Source of the DNA: Chlorobium phaeovibrioides
GTDB lineage: Bacteria; Bacteroidota; Chlorobiia; Chlorobiales; Chlorobiaceae
Reading direction: 5' to 3'
DNA length: 64,000 bases
Assembly (NCBI RefSeq): GCF_003968655.1
Contig: NZ_RXYK01000004.1
Location: forward strand, 62,001 to 126,000
Shown: in pieces, positions 18,665 to 28,361 of the stretch
How positions within the stretch are numbered: position 1 is the stretch's first letter
How the letters are laid out: each line of letters starts with the position of its first letter
The notes under the pieces: generated by a model
The model's database searches: none
Told to the model about the DNA's origin: nothing
The model's input: only the letters and a program-made list of their open reading frames with translations
Position numbers and translations under genes: made by a program

Positions 18665-19426
18665 CTACTGTTCAAACTTTTTCATCTTTTCCATCAGGTT
18701 TTTCAGGTGCTCCTTCTGGCTCTTGCTGATTTTCGGGGTGTTGGCCGAGATGCGGGTGTAATTGGCCGGCACCCGGAACTGTGAATCGGGAACGCTTTTC
18801 GGCCATGCCTCTACCAGCTCCATTGTGTATGTGCCGTTCTGGCTGTGCTGAAGGGTTTTGACCGGGAAGCCGTCAACACCTGCTGCGGCAAGTTTTTTTG
18901 AGAGTGCGCTATTGGAGAAGTGCGGATTCTGGCGCTGAAGGAGGCTGAACGAGGTGAAACTGCCGAGGTCGCGGGTGAGCCAGAGCTCAAGCTTTTCGGT
19001 ACGGCTGGTGAGGCGGACGAGCTGGCAGCTGTAACCGTGCAGTTTCACTGTTCCGAGTTTTTCCAGCGTGTAGTTGCTGTCGAAATCGAGCAGGATTGCC
19101 TCTTCAGCTGCATTTTTCAGGTTGAGCGATGCCCAGCTGCGGGCGTCGTGGTTGAGCAGGGTTGCCTGGTCGGGCTCTGCGGCTCGGGTGATGATTGTGC
19201 TGCGCACAGGAGCGGGTATGTTGTCCATCTGGAGGAACATGTCCATTCGCTGCGCCTCCCGCCCGAATGAGAATGTCAGTTCGCCTTTTCCGGAGGGCAT
19301 GGTGAGCATCATTTCCATGACGCCACTGAACTTTTCAGCTGCTTTGGTGGACGGGCCCGGGATGCTGAAGAGCAGGAGGATGAGGAGTATTGCTGCTTTT
19401 TTCATGGTTGCTGTTGTTCTGTTCAT
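18665..19426 (-). CDS. exported DUF4412-type protein
   Basis: About 253 aa from ATG 19426, which has GAGAAG 8 bases upstream; ATG 19405 (MKKAAILL) is the alternative, and the frame is open further only as a shadow of prmC. A signal peptide ends near STKAAEKFS. The mature part is beta-rich with FSGVMEMMLTMPSGKGELTFSFG and a C-terminal lysine-rich helix. It resembles DUF4412, a LolA/LolB-like fold of unknown function in the periplasm. It lies upstream of proS and divergent from prmC. Confidence 0.7.
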   Translation of the reverse strand: MNRTTATMKKAAILLILLLFSIPGPSTKAAEKFSGVMEMMLTMPSGKGELTFSFGREAQRMDMFLQMDNIPAPVRSTIITRAAEPDQATLLNHDARSWASLNLKNAAEEAILLDFDSNYTLEKLGTVKLHGYSCQLVRLTSRTEKLELWLTRDLGSFTSFSLLQRQNPHFSNSALSKKLAAAGVDGFPVKTLQHSQNGTYTMELVEAWPKSVPDSQFRVPANYTRISANTPKISKSQKEHLKNLMEKMKKFEQ

Positions 19427-19607
19427 CGGATTCGCTTCTCTATTCATGGGTATGCATTTCAAAGCTACGCAAATATCAGCAAAGTAACGGCTCCCTTGTT
19501 TTTTTAAAGCGGTGGCAGCTGTACATTGTTCTCGAGAGTGTGATTTTTCAGAAAAAGGGGTCGGGAGCGCGTGGCGGAGCGGCACGGGTTTCCGGCACTG
19601 CAGCAAA

Positions 19608-20492
19608 ATGCTGATGGAGCAGGTGCGTGAGTGGCAGGTGGTCGACCTCCTGAAAACGACAGAGGAATTTTTTTCTTCAAAAGGTGTTGATGAGGCGCGC
19701 ATTGGTGCGGAAATGCTTCTTTCGCAGGTGCTCGGACTCAAGCGCATTGAGCTCTATCTGAACTACCAGAGGCCGGTTTACCCCGATGAGCTGGAACGGT
19801 TCAGGGGGCTCTGCCGGCAGCGGCTGGAGGGCCGCCCTGTTCAGTACATTGCCGGAGAGCAGTTTTTTTACGGTCTGCAGTTCCATGTTGATGAGCGGGT
19901 GCTCATTCCCCGTCCCGAAACAGAACTGCTTGTGGAGCATGCTCTGGGTTTTCTGGAGAACACACAGAGCGCCCGGGTAATGGATATCGGGACAGGGAGC
20001 GGATGCATAGCCGTCACTATGGCGCTCCGTAACGCCTCCCTCGTGCTTGACGCCCTTGACTGCTCTGTTGAAGCCCTTGCAGTTGCCCGGGGCAACGCGC
20101 TTGCCCATAAGGTGCAGGACCGGGTCCGCTTTCACGAGGCCGACATATTCCGCGACTCGTTCACTGCACCTTTTTCAGCAGGCACCTATTCGCTCATTGT
20201 TTCCAATCCGCCCTATATTCCAGATGCCGAGTGGGAGCTTCTGCAGCGGGAGGTGCGCGAGTATGAGCCACGGTTGGCACTCACGACCCCGACAGGGATG
20301 GAGTGCTATCGTGCAATAGCCGGTCATGCAGGAGAGCTCCTGAAGCCGGAAGGAGTACTCTGTTTTGAAGTGCATGCTGAGGGAGCGGCTGCTGTCGGCG
20401 CCATTATGGATTCATCGGGATTTTCTGCCATCACTGTGACGAAAGACTATTCGGGGCTCGACAGGCTAGTGTCGGGCAGGCTGCAGGCTTGA
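19608..20492 (+). CDS. prmC: release factor glutamine N5-methyltransferase
   Basis: 294 aa from ATG 19608; the frame extends to 19512, but that part lacks family similarity. PrmC methylates the glutamine of the GGQ motif in RF1 and RF2, raising termination efficiency. It shows the N-terminal helical domain, the PVQYIAGEQFFYG and RVLIPRPETELLVEHAL blocks, the SAM-binding VMDIGTGSGCIAV and the catalytic NPPY (SNPPYIP). prfA is not adjacent. hrcA follows after 135 bases. Confidence 0.95.
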   Translation: MLMEQVREWQVVDLLKTTEEFFSSKGVDEARIGAEMLLSQVLGLKRIELYLNYQRPVYPDELERFRGLCRQRLEGRPVQYIAGEQFFYGLQFHVDERVLIPRPETELLVEHALGFLENTQSARVMDIGTGSGCIAVTMALRNASLVLDALDCSVEALAVARGNALAHKVQDRVRFHEADIFRDSFTAPFSAGTYSLIVSNPPYIPDAEWELLQREVREYEPRLALTTPTGMECYRAIAGHAGELLKPEGVLCFEVHAEGAAAVGAIMDSSGFSAITVTKDYSGLDRLVSGRLQA

Positions 20493-20627
20493 AATTTATT
20501 GATTGGGAGGTGCGTTCTCAGTGGTGAAACTCTTTCTCTCTTAAGTGGAAGAGAGGGGAATTCGGTTGGTTTTTCGTACATTCAGTTTTTTTGGGCAAGT
20601 CATTATTATTTATTCAGCAGGTAGTAG

Positions 20628-21701
20628 ATGGGTTCTCGTGAACTGAGTTTGCGGGAGCGGCAGGTTCTGGGTATTATCATACAGTCGTATGTGGTCACAG
20701 CCGCCCCGGTAGGCTCACGGTACATAGCAAGGAATTACAGCCTCGGCCTTTCCGACGCCACGATACGCAATGTCATGGCCGATCTGGAGGATGAAGGCTA
20801 TATACACCAGCCGCATACATCAGCGGGTCGCATTCCTACCGACCTTGGTTACCGGTATTATGTTGACCTCATCATGAAGGTGCAGCGGATAGATGAAGAT
20901 GAGAAACGCAGGATGGAGACCGATTACGGGCAGATTGCCATGGAACATCCGGGCACATCGCGAGATGTTCTTCTTTCTGCGGCCAAAGTGCTGGGATGTA
21001 TATCGCGGCAGTTGAGCGTGGTGCTTTCGCCGACCCTGTCGGATGCAGTGTTTGAGAGGCTTGACATGGTTCTGCTCAGTTCAACGAGGATGATGGTGAT
21101 TCTCTCCATCCACTCGCTCTTTGTCAAGACCATTGTGATGGAACTGCCTCTGGAAGTGTCGCGAAAGATGATTGAAGAGGTATCCAATGTCATCAACGAA
21201 CGCCTTGCCGGCCTGACCCTTTCGGAAATCCGCCGTTCAATTGCCCATCGGCTTGCGGGCTCTCACGGGGATGGTGCATTGAAAGATCTTATTGTCCGTT
21301 CTGCGGGAAGCCTTTTTGACGAGTCTCCGATTTTTGAACGGCTCTATATATCGGGAACTGAATACATTGTTGACCAGCCTGAATTCAAGCAGCCTGAACG
21401 GGTTCGTGAACTCATCACCATGATTGAGGATAAGTTCAGCGTGGCGAGACTTGTGGAAAAAAGCGGCCATATGAGTGAGGCCCTGCGACCTTCAGACATG
21501 GATGTCACCATCAGCATCGGCAGTGAGAACAGTACCCGGGAGGCAGAAGATCTGACAATTGTCTCCACCCCGTACTATGCGGGAAACATGGTGGGGAGAC
21601 TCGGGATTTTAGGCCCGAAACGAATGGATTATGAACACGCTGTACGGGTCCTGAACTATATGGCGGACTCTCTGACAGCGACATTGACTGATGCAAACTA
21701 A
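20628..21701 (+). CDS. hrcA: heat-inducible transcription repressor HrcA
   Basis: 357 aa. The N-terminal winged helix ([30 protein letters not shown] ... [19 protein letters not shown]) and the [17 protein letters not shown] block are diagnostic. HrcA represses chaperone operons by binding CIRCE and is folded with GroE help. It heads the hrcA-grpE-dnaJ operon. I see no CIRCE (TTAGCACTC-N9-GAGTGCTAA) in 20493-20627. A weak hairpin (20536-20542 with 20549-20555) is present there instead. Confidence 0.96.
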   Translation: MGSRELSLRERQVLGIIIQSYVVTAAPVGSRYIARNYSLGLSDATIRNVMADLEDEGYIHQPHTSAGRIPTDLGYRYYVDLIMKVQRIDEDEKRRMETDYGQIAMEHPGTSRDVLLSAAKVLGCISRQLSVVLSPTLSDAVFERLDMVLLSSTRMMVILSIHSLFVKTIVMELPLEVSRKMIEEVSNVINERLAGLTLSEIRRSIAHRLAGSHGDGALKDLIVRSAGSLFDESPIFERLYISGTEYIVDQPEFKQPERVRELITMIEDKFSVARLVEKSGHMSEALRPSDMDVTISIGSENSTREAEDLTIVSTPYYAGNMVGRLGILGPKRMDYEHAVRVLNYMADSLTATLTDAN

Positions 21702-21719
21702 CAACAGGATGGAATATTT

Positions 21720-22304
21720 ATGATGAAGCACCGCGATAAACCAATGCCCGAAAACGAAGAGCCGTTGCAGGAACAGGAAGGGACCCTGCATGCTGAACCT
21801 GCTGAACCTCAGCCGCAGAAGGAAGATCGCGTGGCAGAACTTGAAGCGGCGCTCACTGCTGAAAAAGAGCAGAGCGGAAAACTTCGCGACGAAGTGCTGC
21901 GCCGTGCCGCAGAGTTTGAGAACTTCCGCAAACAGAAAGAGCGCGAGGCGGTTCAGTCCTCATTACGGGCAAAAGAGACCATTCTCCGTGAGCTGCTCCC
22001 CGTGCTTGACGATGTTGAGCGCGTTCTGGCCAATGCTCCCGAGCCTGAAGCCATTCCGGTTGCAGCTAAACCTTTTATTGAAGGGGTTGAGTTGATGAAA
22101 AAGAACCTTGATCGCTGGCTGGAAGAAAAAGGGGTCAAGCCGATTGAGGCCATAGGGCTGAAGCTGGATGTGGATTTCCATGAAGCCATTTCACAGATAG
22201 AGCACCCTGATGCCGAGCCCGATACAATTGTTGAACAGTACCAGACCGGCTACCTGCTGGGTGACAGGGTCATCCGGCATGCCAAGGTCATTGTCTCCCG
22301 ATAG
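21720..22304 (+). CDS. grpE: nucleotide exchange factor GrpE
   Basis: 194 aa (ATG 21720, or 21723 one codon later). The first ~55 residues are acidic, glutamine-rich and probably disordered, followed by the long dimeric coiled coil ([22 protein letters not shown]) and the C-terminal beta domain ([12 protein letters not shown] ... [20 protein letters not shown]). It releases ADP from DnaK. It lies 18 bases after hrcA and 23 before dnaJ. dnaK is not in the window. Confidence 0.96.
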   Translation: MMKHRDKPMPENEEPLQEQEGTLHAEPAEPQPQKEDRVAELEAALTAEKEQSGKLRDEVLRRAAEFENFRKQKEREAVQSSLRAKETILRELLPVLDDVERVLANAPEPEAIPVAAKPFIEGVELMKKNLDRWLEEKGVKPIEAIGLKLDVDFHEAISQIEHPDAEPDTIVEQYQTGYLLGDRVIRHAKVIVSR

Positions 22305-22327
22305 ATCCATAATTTGCGGATGTTACC

Positions 22328-23518
22328 ATGAAAAAAGATTATTACGAGATCCTTGGTGTAGGCCGTTCAGCCGACAAGGATGAAATAAAGAAGGCATACA
22401 GAAAACTTGCGCTGAAGTATCACCCCGATAAGAACCCCGACAACAAGGATGCTGAGGATCATTTCAAGGAGGTGAACGAAGCTTACGAAGTGCTCAGCAA
22501 TGATGATAAACGCCGCCGCTACGACCAGTTCGGCCATGCGGGTGTTGGCTCTTCAGCTGCTTCGGGTGGTGGTGCAGGTGCTTACGGTGCAGGAGGGGCT
22601 GATTTCAGCGACATTTTCAGCGCATTCAACGACATGTTTGGCGGTGGTGGTGGCGGAAGGGGCCGTGGTGGCTTTGAAGATGCCTTTGGCGGTGGGCAGC
22701 GACGCAGCCGCGCTTCTGCTGGAATACAGGGCACGGATCTGAAAATCCGCCTGAAGCTCTCGCTTGAAGAGATTGCCAAGGGTGTTGAAAAGACCCTCAA
22801 AATCAAGAAACAGGTGCCCTGCAAAGAGTGTAACGGGTCCGGTTCAAAAACGGGGGCGACAGAAACCTGCCCGACCTGCCATGGCACGGGCGAAGTTCGC
22901 CAGGCATCAAAAACAATGTTCGGCCAGTTTGTCAATATTGCCGCCTGCCCCACATGTGGCGGTGAAGGCCGTATTGTCAAAGACCGCTGCCCGGCCTGCT
23001 ACGGCGAGGGCATAAAGCAGGGAGAGGTAACGGTAAAGGTAACGGTCCCGGCTGGAGTTCAGGATAACAACTACCTCACCCTTCGCGGTCAGGGCAACTC
23101 GGGTCCACGGGGTGGAGCTTCGGGCGACCTTATCGTTGTGATTGAAGAAAAGCCGCATGAGTTCTTCGTGCGCAACGGCGACGATGTCATCTACAGTCTT
23201 GCAGTGAGTTTTCCGGATCTTGTGCTGGGAACCAAGGTTGAAGTGCCGACACTTGATGGCGCCATTAAAATGACCATTCCCCCCTCAACCCAGCCCGAAA
23301 CCATGCTTCGCATTCCCGGCCACGGAATCGGTCATCTCAGGGGATCGGGCAAGGGCGACCAGTATGTGAGGGTCAATGTCTTTGTTCCCAAAGACCTCTC
23401 TGCGACTGATAAAGAGCTGCTGAAAGGGCTGCGCAAGTCCCCCGGCATTTCACCTGAAGCTCACGGGACAGGAACTGAAAAGAGTTTCTTTGAGAAAATG
23501 AAGGACATCATCGGTTGA
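22328..23518 (+). CDS. dnaJ: chaperone protein DnaJ
   Basis: 396 aa. A J domain with HPD (YHPDKNPDN, about residues 5-70), a Gly-rich linker (about 75-130), a zinc-finger domain with four CxxCxGxG repeats ([32 protein letters not shown]), and the C-terminal substrate-binding domain are all present. It delivers unfolded proteins to DnaK and stimulates its ATPase. Last gene of the operon; an intrinsic terminator follows at 23533. Confidence 0.97.
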
Positions 23519-23532
23519 AAGACCGAGGAATG

Positions 23533-23563
23533 AAAAAGGCCGGGAATTCCCGGCCTTTTTTTT
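23533..23563. terminator. bidirectional intrinsic terminator (dnaJ / flavodoxin-like gene)
   Basis: A 12-bp stem, AAAAAGGCCGGG (23533-23544) with CCCGGCCTTTTT (23549-23560), AATT loop, T-tract to 23563. It lies between two convergent genes. Confidence 0.92.
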
Positions 23564-23588
23564 CAGTTTTCGCCTGTACTCCCGAGGC

Positions 23589-24059
23589 TTATTTTCTCTT
23601 TCCCCGCCTTTCTTCTTCCTTGAGCCACTCTGCATAGATGGTGTCAACATACTCTCCAATGACCTCCATATCCGAAGTCTCTGCAGGTGCAAACACTTTT
23701 TCGGCCAGAATGCGGCTGCCTTGCAGATTCATTTTCATCTGCGGCATATAGAGAAGTTCAGCCATAGGTTGCGGGCTGCCGCAGGCGAGAAACAGAGCTG
23801 TGTTCTTGTTTTTCAGCATGCTGCTGAGGTTGCTCTGTATCAGTGCGCCGAGCAGTTGCGAAGAGACCATGAGGTAGTAGACCGGAGCGCCCATGATGAC
23901 CAGGTCGAACTCGCTGATGAAGCTGTAATCGGCCTGTGCCCGGCATCGGGCTTTTTCAACATCCATCCCTTTCCCGGCGAGCTTCTGTCCGATGGCATCA
24001 ACCAGCCGGTCTGTTGATCCGCCCTCGCTCCGGCTGTCGTACAGGATAATTGCTTTCAT
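23589..24059 (-). CDS. flavodoxin-like protein
   Basis: 156 aa. The first strand and phosphate loop read MKAIILYDSRSEGGSTDRLVDAIG, followed by FDLVIMGAPVYY, the order expected of a flavodoxin-like FMN fold. The P-loop is atypical (SRSEGGST for the usual TxTGNT), so it may be an NAD(P)H-dependent FMN oxidoreductase or a flavodoxin-fold protein with altered cofactor use. The C-terminus is highly charged (EWLKEEERRGKRK). It is a single gene between two terminators. Electron partner unknown. Confidence 0.75.
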   Translation of the reverse strand: MKAIILYDSRSEGGSTDRLVDAIGQKLAGKGMDVEKARCRAQADYSFISEFDLVIMGAPVYYLMVSSQLLGALIQSNLSSMLKNKNTALFLACGSPQPMAELLYMPQMKMNLQGSRILAEKVFAPAETSDMEVIGEYVDTIYAEWLKEEERRGKRK

Positions 24060-24169
24060 GGGTATGCGGTTCTTTGTTTGCGGGAAACGGCTGTTATGAT
24101 TTCATAATAATGAATCGCAGGAAATATCGCTAATGGCCTGTTGACTCCCGTCAGTTACCCGGGGGAACG

Positions 24170-24197
24170 AAAAAACGCCCGGTAAAGGGCGTTTTTT
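24170..24197. terminator. intrinsic terminator after gapA
   Basis: An 11-bp stem, AAAAAACGCCC (24170-24180) with GGGCGTTTTTT (24187-24197), 6-nt loop. On the minus strand it terminates gapA, 31 bases past its stop; the symmetrical A/T tracts allow both directions. Confidence 0.9.
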
Positions 24198-24227
24198 CTC
24201 TGTTCTCAACTAAGTACCGGCAACTGC

Positions 24228-25256
<1,029 letters not shown>

Positions 25257-25319
25257 TTAGAGGTGTTGTCTGAAGAATACCTGATGCACATGAGCAGACA
25301 AATGCAATGCAAAAAATAT

Positions 25320-25341
25320 GAATGAAGATATACTTTCATTC
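25320..25341 (-). terminator. weak AT-rich terminator hairpin after mpl
   Basis: A 7-bp arm GAATGAA (25320-25326) pairs with TTCATTC (25335-25341), with an 8-nt loop. Read on the minus strand the hairpin is followed by ATATTTTTT, so it may end mpl transcription. The stem has only two G-C pairs, and an operator of gapA is an alternative. Confidence 0.45.
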
Positions 25342-25358
25342 TTGAAATATTCAGTCCT

Positions 25359-26789
25359 TCACCGTTTTTTTTGAAAACTTTCCGTTAATGCGGTTTTGAG
25401 TCCGGCAAAACTGCCGTTCGTGAGCATGAGCACAACATCATCCTTTTTCCTGCAGCTTTCAAGGAACCCGACGATGTCTGCCGGATAATTCTTTGGATCC
25501 GATCCACCCAGAAAGACGGTTTTGCCCTGCTCTTCAAGTTCTTTTTTAAGCCGTGCCGTATCAAGGCTGCCTTCCGGCCCGTAACGCTCCGGACGGTGGA
25601 CCTTTCCCAAAACCACAATGTCTGCCGGCCCGAAACATTCAGCCAGCTCTTTCTGGAAAATATTCCGTGTCGTCGTGTTTGAGCGAGCCTCGAAGCAGGT
25701 GATGATGCGCCTTTCGGGCCAGCGTTCCTTTATGGCCTCAAGCGTGACCCTGATGGCGGTAGGGTGGTGGGCAAAATCCTCAATCACGGTGATGTTTCCC
25801 TCATAGGTGCCAACAGTTTCCATCCGGCGTTTCGGCCGGAGAAACTCCCTCAGCCCTTCAGCAGTCATGTCCAGCGTCATGCCCGAAAGGGTGGCAACAG
25901 CAATGGAGGCAAGCGTATTGAGGATATTATAGCTGCCGAACAGCGGAGCATTGAAGCGGCGCTCAAAACCCCCTTTATAATAAAGGTCGAACGACGAGCC
26001 GTTTTCCTCCACCCGAATATTCTGTGCCGTCCAGTCGCAACCATCAGTGAGGCCGAATGTTTCCACCCTGCACAGCGCTTTGCTGCTGACCTCCATTGCA
26101 ACCGGATCGTCACCATTGACAATAAGCGCTCCGTTGGAAGGGATGAGATTCACCAGAAGACGGAAGCTCCGTTTGATCTCCTCAAGGGAGCTGAAGATGT
26201 CGGCATGGTCAAACTCAATATTATTGATAATCGCAATGTCGGGGCGGTAGAGCATGAACTTGCTCCTCTTGTCAAAAAACGCCGTATCGTACTCGTCACC
26301 CTCGCTGACAAAGAACCCCTCATCACTGCGCCCCGACGGCCGGCACCCGATCCCGAAATTCTCCGGAATCCCCCCCACAAGGAACCCCGGCCTCAGTCCG
26401 CCCGACTCCAGCAGCCAGGCCACAATTGAAGTTGTCGTCGTCTTCCCATGCGTACCGGCAACCACGATGGAAGTATTCTTTCCTATCAGCTCCCGGCGAA
26501 CCAGGTCAGGCATCGCCACCAGCTCCATTTTCTCATTCAGGGCATATTCCAGCTCCTCGTTTCCACGGCTCACCGCATTGCCAACCACCACCATATCAGG
26601 CTTCACACTCTGCAGATTATCAGCACTGAACCCGCTGAAATACCGGATATGATGTTCATCAAGGTAGGTACTCATGGGAGGGTAGAGTCCCGTATCGGAG
26701 CCCGTAATGGCATGGCCAAGGTGAGAAAGCGCAACAGCCACCGAAGCCATTGCCGTACCGCCAATACCAATGAAATAAAGAGAGCTCAT
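25359..26789 (-). CDS. mpl: UDP-N-acetylmuramate:L-alanyl-gamma-D-glutamyl-meso-diaminopimelate ligase
   Basis: 476 aa from ATG 26789 (MSSLYFIGIGGTAMASVAVAL); the frame reaches 26861 without added similarity. Mpl ligates recycled tripeptide to UDP-MurNAc in the peptidoglycan recycling pathway. Mur ligase features: N-terminal Rossmann loop FIGIGGTAM, NAVSRGNEELEYAL (typical of Mpl rather than MurC), P-loop VAGTHGKTTTTS, and the central HPTAIRVTLEA helix. It is divergent from the DegT gene across a 334-base gap that holds REP-like repeats. Confidence 0.9.
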   Translation of the reverse strand: MSSLYFIGIGGTAMASVAVALSHLGHAITGSDTGLYPPMSTYLDEHHIRYFSGFSADNLQSVKPDMVVVGNAVSRGNEELEYALNEKMELVAMPDLVRRELIGKNTSIVVAGTHGKTTTTSIVAWLLESGGLRPGFLVGGIPENFGIGCRPSGRSDEGFFVSEGDEYDTAFFDKRSKFMLYRPDIAIINNIEFDHADIFSSLEEIKRSFRLLVNLIPSNGALIVNGDDPVAMEVSSKALCRVETFGLTDGCDWTAQNIRVEENGSSFDLYYKGGFERRFNAPLFGSYNILNTLASIAVATLSGMTLDMTAEGLREFLRPKRRMETVGTYEGNITVIEDFAHHPTAIRVTLEAIKERWPERRIITCFEARSNTTTRNIFQKELAECFGPADIVVLGKVHRPERYGPEGSLDTARLKKELEEQGKTVFLGGSDPKNYPADIVGFLESCRKKDDVVLMLTNGSFAGLKTALTESFQKKR

Positions 26790-27123
26790 GATCAGGTTTT
26801 CACAAGGTTTCCGAACAGAATCCCGATATATACAAAAAACTCTCCAAAAAGTTGGGGACACTCATGACTGAGTGTACTTGTTGCATCTAACTTCATTTTT
26901 TATAATGAGAAAGCGATTTTCGGCTTTTGGCCGTAAGTACAGATAGTCATGAGTGTCCCCAACATTCCAACTTTTATCAAGGCTCGTTTCTCTATGCCTG
27001 ATGTGGCGGGCTTGCTTTATGGCAATGGCATCATTATTGAGTGAACTTTTTTCCTCGTGCATAAGAAAGGGGGAATCTGTATTTTGGGTGAGTTTCGTTC
27101 ATCATTTTTAACCCGTTGCCGTT
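26790..27123. other. 334-base intergenic region between mpl and the DegT gene
   Basis: No coding frame of note. It holds two REP-like units in inverted order (26851-26877 and 26937-26963), with about 59 bases of AT-rich DNA between them. The remaining 160 bases before the DegT start (27124) must hold its promoter, but I see no convincing consensus. Confidence 0.6.
26851..26963. repeat. REP-like inverted pair, left of DegT gene
   Basis: Unit A (26851-26877) starts GTTGGGGACACTCATGACTG and ends GTAC. Unit B (26937-26963) is the inverted copy, ending in CATGAGTGTCCCCAAC, with changes in its GTAC-proximal arm. Each unit can fold on itself through ACACTC/GAGTGT (fully in A). The head GTTGGGG and hairpin resemble REP elements, and the head-out inverted pair resembles a BIME. 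The same unit occurs again at 28293-28354. Confidence 0.7.
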
Positions 27124-28236
27124 ATGCAGTTTATTGATCTGATTACCCAGAAAGATCGCATCCGGGGTGCTGTTATGGCTCGCCTGGAGTCCATCGTGGA
27201 CCGTGCTCAGTTCATCATGGGTGCTGAAGTGGCTGAGCTTGAATCTCAGCTTGCCGCATTTGCAGGAACCAGGCATTGTCTTTCGTGCTCTTCCGGGACG
27301 GATGCGCTGCTGATTGCGTTGATGGCGAAGGGTATCGGGCCGGGAGATGCTGTATTGACGACTCCGTTTACCTTTGTGGCAACAGCCGAGGTAGTGAGCC
27401 TTACCGGTGCTACGCCGGTGTTTGTTGACATCGATCCCGTTTCTTTCAATATCGATCCGGACGGTATTGCTGACGCTGTGAAAGAGGCTGAGGCAAAAGG
27501 TTTGAGGCCAAAGGCCCTTATTCCTGTTGACCTGTTCGGGCTTCCAGCTGATTATGATAGACTGGAGAGTGTTGCCCGGAACCATGGACTCTGGATTCTT
27601 GAGGATGCATGCCAGGGGTTTGGTGGCGCGCTGAACGGCAGAAAAGCCGGCAGTTTCGGCCTTGTGGGCGCAACCTCATTTTTCCCTGCCAAGCCGCTTG
27701 GTTGCTGGGGTGACGGTGGTGCCATTTTCACTGACGATGACGAACTGGCAGAACTGATGGTTTCGGTCAGGGTGCATGGGGGTGGAGCTGACAAGTACAG
27801 CAATGTGCGCATTGGAATAAACGGCCGCCTTGATGCCATGCAGGCTGCGGTGCTGCTTGAAAAACTGACGATTTTTGATGAGGAGCTTCTGCTTCGCGAC
27901 CGTGTTGCCAATGCCTACAGCAAACGGCTTGCAGGGCGGGTGCAGGTACCTGTGGTTCCGGAAGGATACAGTTCAGCATGGGCTCAGTATTCGGTGCTTG
28001 CTTCCGACAGCGCCGAACGCGAACAACTGATGGCGGCACTCCAGAAAGAGGGGATCCCTTCGGTCATCTACTATAAGATTCCGCTCCATCTTCAGGGGGC
28101 ATATGCCGATCTTGGCTATCGTGCCGGCGATTTCCCCATTACAGAGGATATCTCCTCACGCATCTTTTCTCTCCCGATGCATCCCTACCTGAAAGAGTCG
28201 GAGATTGAGCTGGTCTGCTCCGCTCTTCTTGCCTGA
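27124..28236 (+). CDS. DegT/DnrJ/EryC1/StrS-family aminotransferase
   Basis: 370 aa PLP enzyme. Family features are the SCSSGTDALLIALMA entry, TPFTFVATAEVVSLTGATPVFVDID, EDACQGFGG, the PLP lysine K190 in FFPAKPLGCWGDGG, and the C-terminal IFSLPMHPYLKESEIE. Members transfer an amino group to UDP- or dTDP-linked keto-sugars for LPS, capsule or glycan synthesis. It stands alone, without the sugar dehydratase or transferases usual around such genes, and is bracketed on both sides by REP-like pairs. The exact substrate cannot be read from sequence. Confidence 0.9.
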   Translation: MQFIDLITQKDRIRGAVMARLESIVDRAQFIMGAEVAELESQLAAFAGTRHCLSCSSGTDALLIALMAKGIGPGDAVLTTPFTFVATAEVVSLTGATPVFVDIDPVSFNIDPDGIADAVKEAEAKGLRPKALIPVDLFGLPADYDRLESVARNHGLWILEDACQGFGGALNGRKAGSFGLVGATSFFPAKPLGCWGDGGAIFTDDDELAELMVSVRVHGGGADKYSNVRIGINGRLDAMQAAVLLEKLTIFDEELLLRDRVANAYSKRLAGRVQVPVVPEGYSSAWAQYSVLASDSAEREQLMAALQKEGIPSVIYYKIPLHLQGAYADLGYRAGDFPITEDISSRIFSLPMHPYLKESEIELVCSALLA

Positions 28237-28267
28237 ATTCCATTCCCCTTTTCTTTCTTTTTTTGAT

Positions 28268-28293
28268 TCCGGCAGCATCACAGTGCTGCCGGA
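28268..28293. repeat. 10-bp stem hairpin after the DegT gene
   Basis: TCCGGCAGCA (28268-28277) pairs with TGCTGCCGGA (28284-28293), 6-nt loop TCACAG. It lies 32 bases past the DegT stop. No T-tract follows on the plus strand, so termination, if any, would be inefficient or need Rho. It abuts the right REP-like pair. Confidence 0.5.
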
Positions 28294-28354
28294 GTTGGGG
28301 ACACTCATGACAGAGTGTACTGATTAGTACACTCTGTCATGAGTGTCCCCAACT
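28293..28354. repeat. REP-like inverted pair, right of DegT gene (29-bp perfect inverted repeat)
   Basis: A 29-bp arm (28293-28321, beginning AGTTGGGGACACTCATGACA) and its exact reverse complement (28326-28354) flank a 4-nt spacer GATT. Each arm contains an internal ACACTC/GAGTGT hairpin. It is the same unit as at 26851-26963 but intact. It sits 7 bases from the MFS gene stop and could also act as a transcription barrier between the convergent genes. Confidence 0.8.
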
Positions 28355-28361
28355 CTTTCGG

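Noticed and set aside
20536-20555. Hairpin upstream of hrcA as CIRCE or prmC terminator
   Set aside because: The sequence does not resemble CIRCE, and there is no T-tract; a 7-bp stem alone is weak.
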